A DNA stretch of 64,000 bases from the NCBI RefSeq assembly GCF_900108555.1, contig NZ_FNWV01000002.1, positions 237,389 through 301,388 on the forward strand. The letters run 5' to 3'. The translations under genes were made by a program, and so were the position numbers. Under the pieces are notes generated by a model. It was not told where the DNA came from. It worked only from the letters and a program-made list of their open reading frames with translations, and searched no databases. This document shows, piece by piece, positions 60,593 to 64,000 of this stretch. This DNA comes from Ruminococcus flavefaciens (GTDB lineage: Bacteria; Bacillota; Clostridia; Oscillospirales; Ruminococcaceae). Positions within the stretch are counted from its first letter, which is position 1. Each line of letters begins with the position of its first letter.

Positions 60593-60620
60593 AAAAGGAC
60601 AGCGAAAGCTGTCCTTTTCT
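60593..60620 (+). terminator. Terminator of the polyamine locus
   Basis: AAAAGGACAGC/GCTGTCCTTTT with a GAAA tetraloop, directly after the last stop codon. Confidence 0.93.
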
Positions 60621-60641
60621 TTTATAAATCATAATTTACAT

Positions 60642-60778
60642 TTGTAGGGGAGCCCGCCCTCGGGCTCCCGCAATAATAATAAATACCCACGCGGGAGGGC
60701 GAGGGCGCCCTCCCCTACACATTGGTTCATGTTATTTATTGCGCAAGTCATACACGGGCGGATAATATCCGCCCCTAC
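60642..60778. repeat. Cluster of TGTAGGGG/CCCCTACA palindromes
   Basis: TTGTAGGGGAGCCCGCCCTC/GGGCTCCC, then a mirror copy ending CGCCCTCCCCTACA, then CGGGCGGATAATATCCGCCC/CTACAA. The two outer ends TGTAGGGG and CCCCTACA face each other, as in a composite inverted element. Confidence 0.75.
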
Positions 60779-60781
60779 AAT

Positions 60782-60912
60782 GGGCTAACGGCTAAAATCA
60801 AAATTTAGCAAATCACGCGATGATATTTACCTATTAATTCATTGTCTCTCGCGGCTATAATTTGTTAATCAGATTTATTTAAGCGCGGAGAAAGGGTGCA
60901 GCGTCACGCTGC
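60782..60912. repeat. Fragments of the dispersed module, copy 3
   Basis: GGCTAACGGCTAAAATCAAA through TTTAGC near 60783-60807 matches the 11677-11733 region, and AAGGGTGCAGCGTCACGCTG at about 60892-60911 matches the module ends at 11866 and 19396. The middle is unrelated. Confidence 0.6.
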
Positions 60913-60922
60913 AAATTATGAT

Positions 60923-62293
60923 TTATAAGAATATGTATTTGAGTACAAAGAGTACCGCAAGGATATACATGATAGGATTGATCTCCTTGTACTTCTTGCA
61001 GGCGAGGTTTATAACAACATAAGATATAACGCCGATAGCGATACCCTCGGAAATGCTGTAGAAAAGCGGCATTGCGATAACACAGAGATATGCAGGGATC
61101 GCCGATGCGTAGTTCTTATCGTCTACCTTTATCTCAGACACGGTGCTGAACATGAGGAAGCCGACGAGTATAAGTGCAGGAGCAGTTGCAAATGCAGGTA
61201 TTGCGATGAATATAGGTGCAAGGAACATTGAGAGCAGGAACAGCACAGCTGTTGTAAGAGCTGTAAGACCTGTTCTGCCGCCTGCTGCCGCACCTGCTGA
61301 GGACTCCACAAAAGTAGTTGTGGTAGATGTACCGAGCACAGCACCTGCGGTAGTTGCAACAGCGTCAGCCATAAGAGCAGGTCTTATAGCAGGGAGCTTG
61401 CCGTCTTTGTCGAGGAGCCCTGCCTTTGTGCTTACACCGATAAGAGTGCCGAGAGTGTCGAAAAGGTCAACGAAGAGGAAGGAGAACACAACAACTATAA
61501 AGTTGATAATACCAACAGCGTCAAAATCCACGTTGAAGCACTGACCGAATGTCTTGCTGATAGAAGTGAAGTCAGTCATGTGGAAAGAGGGGATAAGTGT
61601 ATAAGCTCCCGTTTCCGCATCTGGTACGTAAAGACCTGTTACTTCGCAGATGATACCTAAAATCCATGTTGCGAATATGCCTATTAGGATAGAACCTTTT
61701 ACTCTTTTGATGTAGAGTATCGCCATAATAAGGAGTCCGATAACAGCAAGGAGTGCGCATATTCCCGTAGTAGCGAAGTTTTCGCGGAAGTCCACAAGCT
61801 CTACAAGAGTTGCGGAGTCTACTGCAAGACCTGCATTCTGAAGTCCGATAAAGGCGATGAACAGACCTATACCAACGGACACCGCGCGTTTCAGCGAAAG
61901 AGGTATCGCGTCGAAGATAGCTTCTCTGACCTTAGTCAGCGAGAGTATGATAAATATGATACCCTCGATAAATACCGCAAGGAGAGCCACCTGCCACGAA
62001 TAGCCGAGGTTTCCGCAGACTGTGTAAGCCATGTAGGCGTTGAGTCCCATGCCTGCGGACAGTGCAAAGGGCAGATTAGCCATGAAAGCCATGCAGACAG
62101 TACCTATAAATGAAGCAAGACAGGTCGCAAGGAGGACGGCAGTTGCGTCCATGCCTGTGGTTGAGAGTATATTCGGGTTAATGGCAAGTATATAAGCCAT
62201 AGTCATAAAAGTGGTGATACCTGCCGCAATTTCGGTCTTTACATTAGTTCCGCGTTCTTTGAGCTTGAAAAGTTTTTCCGCCATTTCTGTCAC
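60923..62293 (-). CDS. NCS2-family purine permease (AzgA type)
   Basis: 456 residues and about 12-14 membrane segments. AzgA-group features are the N-terminus EIAAGITTFMTMAYILAINP, NLPFALSAGMGLNAYMAYTV, LFVDLFDTLGTLIGVS and TTTTFVESSAGAAAGGRTGL. These import hypoxanthine, guanine or adenine with protons. It directly follows hpt (1 bp gap), which turns imported hypoxanthine and guanine into nucleotides, so salvage is the shared task. Confidence 0.95.
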   Translation of the reverse strand: MTEMAEKLFKLKERGTNVKTEIAAGITTFMTMAYILAINPNILSTTGMDATAVLLATCLASFIGTVCMAFMANLPFALSAGMGLNAYMAYTVCGNLGYSWQVALLAVFIEGIIFIILSLTKVREAIFDAIPLSLKRAVSVGIGLFIAFIGLQNAGLAVDSATLVELVDFRENFATTGICALLAVIGLLIMAILYIKRVKGSILIGIFATWILGIICEVTGLYVPDAETGAYTLIPSFHMTDFTSISKTFGQCFNVDFDAVGIINFIVVVFSFLFVDLFDTLGTLIGVSTKAGLLDKDGKLPAIRPALMADAVATTAGAVLGTSTTTTFVESSAGAAAGGRTGLTALTTAVLFLLSMFLAPIFIAIPAFATAPALILVGFLMFSTVSEIKVDDKNYASAIPAYLCVIAMPLFYSISEGIAIGVISYVVINLACKKYKEINPIMYILAVLFVLKYIFL

Positions 62294-62294
62294 C

Positions 62295-62843
62295 TCATTC
62301 GCCGAATTCTGCGATATACGGCAAATTTCTGTAGAATTCGCCGTAATCCAGTCCGTAGCCTATTACGAAATAATCGGGGATAGTGAAAAGGGAATAATCA
62401 GCTTTAAGCTCAACAACACGGCGGTCGGGCTTGTCAAGGAGAGTCATTATCCTCAGAGACAGAGGATCTCTCACACCGAGTATTTTTTTGATCTCGTTGA
62501 GAGTTCTTCCCGTGTCGATGATATCCTCAACGATTATGACATGGTAATTGCTGATGTCATGTTTAAGGTCCATGGTAATCTCAACATGACCTGATGACTC
62601 AGTGCCCTCAAAGTAGCTTTTTGCCGCCATGAAAGCTATCTCGCAGGGAACAGTTACCTCACGGCAGAGGTCAGCCATGAATACGAATGCGCCTTTCAGT
62701 ATGCTCACAAGGAGTATGGGCGAACCGTCGTATAAAGAATTGATATACTCGCCTGCTTTTTTGATCTCTTTGCGTATTTCCTCTTCGGAAATGATGACGC
62801 GCTTGATCTTGCTTTTCCATTCTTCTGTGCTGTCAAATTTCAT
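62295..62843 (-). CDS. hpt: Hypoxanthine-guanine phosphoribosyltransferase
   Basis: 182 residues. PRPP loop HVIIVEDIIDTGRTLNEI, ILVSILKGAFVFMADL near the N-terminus, and YFVIGYGLDYGEFYRNLPYI at the end, all typical of bacterial Hpt. It makes IMP or GMP from the free base and PRPP. First gene of the hpt-permease operon, with a GGAGG Shine-Dalgarno and a good promoter. Confidence 0.97.
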   Translation of the reverse strand: MKFDSTEEWKSKIKRVIISEEEIRKEIKKAGEYINSLYDGSPILLVSILKGAFVFMADLCREVTVPCEIAFMAAKSYFEGTESSGHVEITMDLKHDISNYHVIIVEDIIDTGRTLNEIKKILGVRDPLSLRIMTLLDKPDRRVVELKADYSLFTIPDYFVIGYGLDYGEFYRNLPYIAEFGE

Positions 62844-62910
62844 AATAAACCTCCTGAGTTGTAATGATAGAAGTAATTATCTGCTTTAGTTCATGTATTG
62901 TGATACATTT

Positions 62911-62938
62911 ATTATACCATTTTGTTTCGGGTTGTCAA
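62911..62938 (-). promoter_or_regulatory. Promoter of hpt-permease operon
   Basis: On the minus strand, TTGACA (62938-62933), 16-bp spacer, TATAAT (62916-62911). No purine-riboswitch motif is visible in the ~65-nt leader. Confidence 0.75.
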
Positions 62939-63061
62939 TAAGCAGAATAGCAGCTTTGCCTTAAAATAGGGGGGAAAATATCATTTAAGGATATTTTACC
63001 CAAAGAGAATAAAGAACCATTGTATATATCTACAAAAATTAATGTAAAATCTACGATTATA

Positions 63062-63090
63062 TTTACATTTTGTAGTGGGTATGTTATAAT
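63062..63090 (+). promoter_or_regulatory. Promoter of the pectinesterase gene
   Basis: TTTACA (63062-63067), 17-bp spacer, TATAAT (63085-63090). Confidence 0.75.
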
Positions 63091-63099
63091 TATGGTGTA

Positions 63100-63200
63100 T
63101 AGGTGCATATTCTGCGGCAGCTTGTCCCTGTAAGTCTGCGCGGTGCACTAAGGAGATCAATTATAGGCTAAGGATCGCGCTTTAGGCAGCGTACGATCCG
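63100..63200 (+). promoter_or_regulatory. Structured leader of the pectinesterase gene
   Basis: About 125 nt from the expected start of transcription to the ATG. GGTGCA (63102-63107) recurs at 63142 as GGTGCACT, and the hairpin GGATCG-CGCT/AGCG-TA-CGATCC spans 63172-63199. No T-run and no riboswitch family recognised; it may act on mRNA stability or translation. Confidence 0.4.
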
Positions 63201-63223
63201 AAAATTCCAAAGGAGTGATAATA

Positions 63224-64000
63224 ATGGTCGGCAGAAAACGAAAGCTCAGTCTACAGATCATTTCGTTCGTTTCAGCCATGATCGTATTACTGGCATCATT
63301 TGCCGTAATACAGCCGTTGAGGTCCGATGCGGCAGGTACAGACCTGTATGTCGGATACACGGGCAGAAACAACAACTTTTCCACAGTACAGGCGGCTGTT
63401 GACAAGGCAGCGAGCCTCAATCCCTCATCTGAGGCAAACCGCGTTACAATACACATTGCCCCGGGTACTTACCGTCAGCAGGTAATCGTACAGACACCGT
63501 ACATTACTTTTGTAAATGACGAGCCGAGCAAGGGCGATGCTGTTCTCACATGGTACTACGGTATCGGCTATAAGTACTACAGTGCAAACTCAAAGGGCTA
63601 TTACGACGCAAGCCTTGCAAACGCAAAGAGCGGCAAGAACGTTTCAAACTACCGCTGGGGAGCTACGGTACAGCTCTGGCCAAAGGCTACAAACTTCAAG
63701 GCTAAGAACATCGTATTCGAGAACTCCTTCAACCGCTACCTCACACAGGAGGAGTTGGCAGACGGAGTTGAGTGTACAAACGAGACACTGAAAGTACAGC
63801 GTTACAACGGCGTTGACGTACAGTCAAAGGCTTATACAGAGCGTGCAGCAGCTCTCTCAGTAGATACAGGGTATGCTGAGTTCCTTAACTGCAAGTTCCT
63901 GTCGAGCCAGGATACACTTTACACAGGCGGCTCACCTCAGTACTACAAGAACTGCCTCATCGAAGGACAGACAGACTATATCTTCGGCGGCAGCAATGCA
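63224..64000 (+). CDS. Pectinesterase (CE8), 3' end outside the window
   Basis: 259 codons visible. Start ATG 63224 with AAAGGAG 8-14 nt upstream. An N-terminal signal peptide (KLSLQIISFVSAMIVLLASF, cleavage likely at SDAA) is followed by a right-handed beta-helix: FSTVQAAVDKA, IHIAPGTYRQQV, QLWPKATNFKAKNIVFENSF, then the catalytic stretch FLSSQDTLYTG (Gln and Asp) and DYIFGG with the second catalytic Asp. It removes methyl esters from pectin outside the cell. A dockerin or other module may follow beyond the edge. Confidence 0.93.
   Translation, partial: MVGRKRKLSLQIISFVSAMIVLLASFAVIQPLRSDAAGTDLYVGYTGRNNNFSTVQAAVDKAASLNPSSEANRVTIHIAPGTYRQQVIVQTPYITFVNDEPSKGDAVLTWYYGIGYKYYSANSKGYYDASLANAKSGKNVSNYRWGATVQLWPKATNFKAKNIVFENSFNRYLTQEELADGVECTNETLKVQRYNGVDVQSKAYTERAAALSVDTGYAEFLNCKFLSSQDTLYTGGSPQYYKNCLIEGQTDYIFGGSNA

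Noticed and set aside
62844..62910. Purine riboswitch before hpt
   Set aside because: The leader is too short and shows no three-way junction or conserved loop bases.
63516..63791. 91-residue plus-strand frame in the last kilobase
   Set aside because: It lies in another frame of the pectinesterase gene, whose catalytic motifs are intact.

Overview
The window is part of a low-to-mid GC Firmicutes chromosome and fits a fibre-degrading rumen or gut Ruminococcus, most likely R. flavefaciens or a close relative. The main evidence is a GH26 mannanase ending in the dockerin type typical of R. flavefaciens cellulosomes, and a cysteine peptidase with a second dockerin-like end. A CE4 esterase has an Asn/Gln/Trp-rich repeat region like the linkers known from R. 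flavefaciens xylanases, and a pectinesterase is cut by the right edge. Housekeeping neighbours (CYTH-phoH-ybeY-era-yqzL-recO-mutS2, nth, gap, glk, manA, hpt) are of Clostridia type. I see no tRNA, rRNA, CRISPR array, insertion sequence or prophage.

Layout. 1-1.2 kb: truncated CE4 esterase. 1.7-5.6 kb: ECF sigma factor, membrane-anchored putative anti-sigma partner and dockerin-bearing C1 peptidase. 5.6-10.5 kb: membrane protein, SulP transporter, small anchored protein and two intergenic units that look like independent small RNAs. 10.6-16.6 kb: orphan solute-binding lipoprotein, ABC-F ATPase with a degenerate second half, and a minus-strand block with a lipoprotein, Sir2, YjbQ, endonuclease III and a small membrane protein. 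16.9-19.1 kb: GH26 mannanase. 19.4-24.2 kb: permease plus kinase-like gene, Ca/Na antiporter, then four tandem zinc-ribbon membrane proteins. 24.4-29.7 kb: a second ECF sigma/anchored-protein pair (beta-propeller) and a LacI-like/GGDEF-remnant/AraC regulator. 30.7-33.4 kb: GH25 lysozyme, manA, glk. 33.6-37.6 kb: mixed genes including gap. 37.9-45.1 kb: conserved phoH-to-mutS2 run. 45.3-47.2 kb: a cytosolic sugar-binding-type sensor fused to an intact GGDEF domain. 47.4-60.6 kb: a long polyamine locus. 60.9-62.8 kb: purine permease and hpt. 63.1 kb to end: pectinesterase.

The polyamine locus is the most coherent and unusual region. A strong promoter drives a roughly 300-nt highly structured leader ending in an intrinsic terminator directly before speD. 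speA, speE and speB follow, giving the arginine-agmatine-putrescine-spermidine route. Downstream are carboxynorspermidine/carboxyspermidine dehydrogenase and decarboxylase genes, a second independent route to spermidine. Between the two sets lies an array of six divergent DUF3592-like membrane proteins. The leader is a candidate unrecognised regulatory RNA.

Intergenic DNA is rich in small repeats: TGTAGGGG/CCCCTACA palindromes, hairpins whose arms are built from short degenerate words, a dispersed module of about 110 bp in two to three copies, and a nine-copy heptamer array upstream of mutS2. All calls come from reading sequence only; no database search was run.
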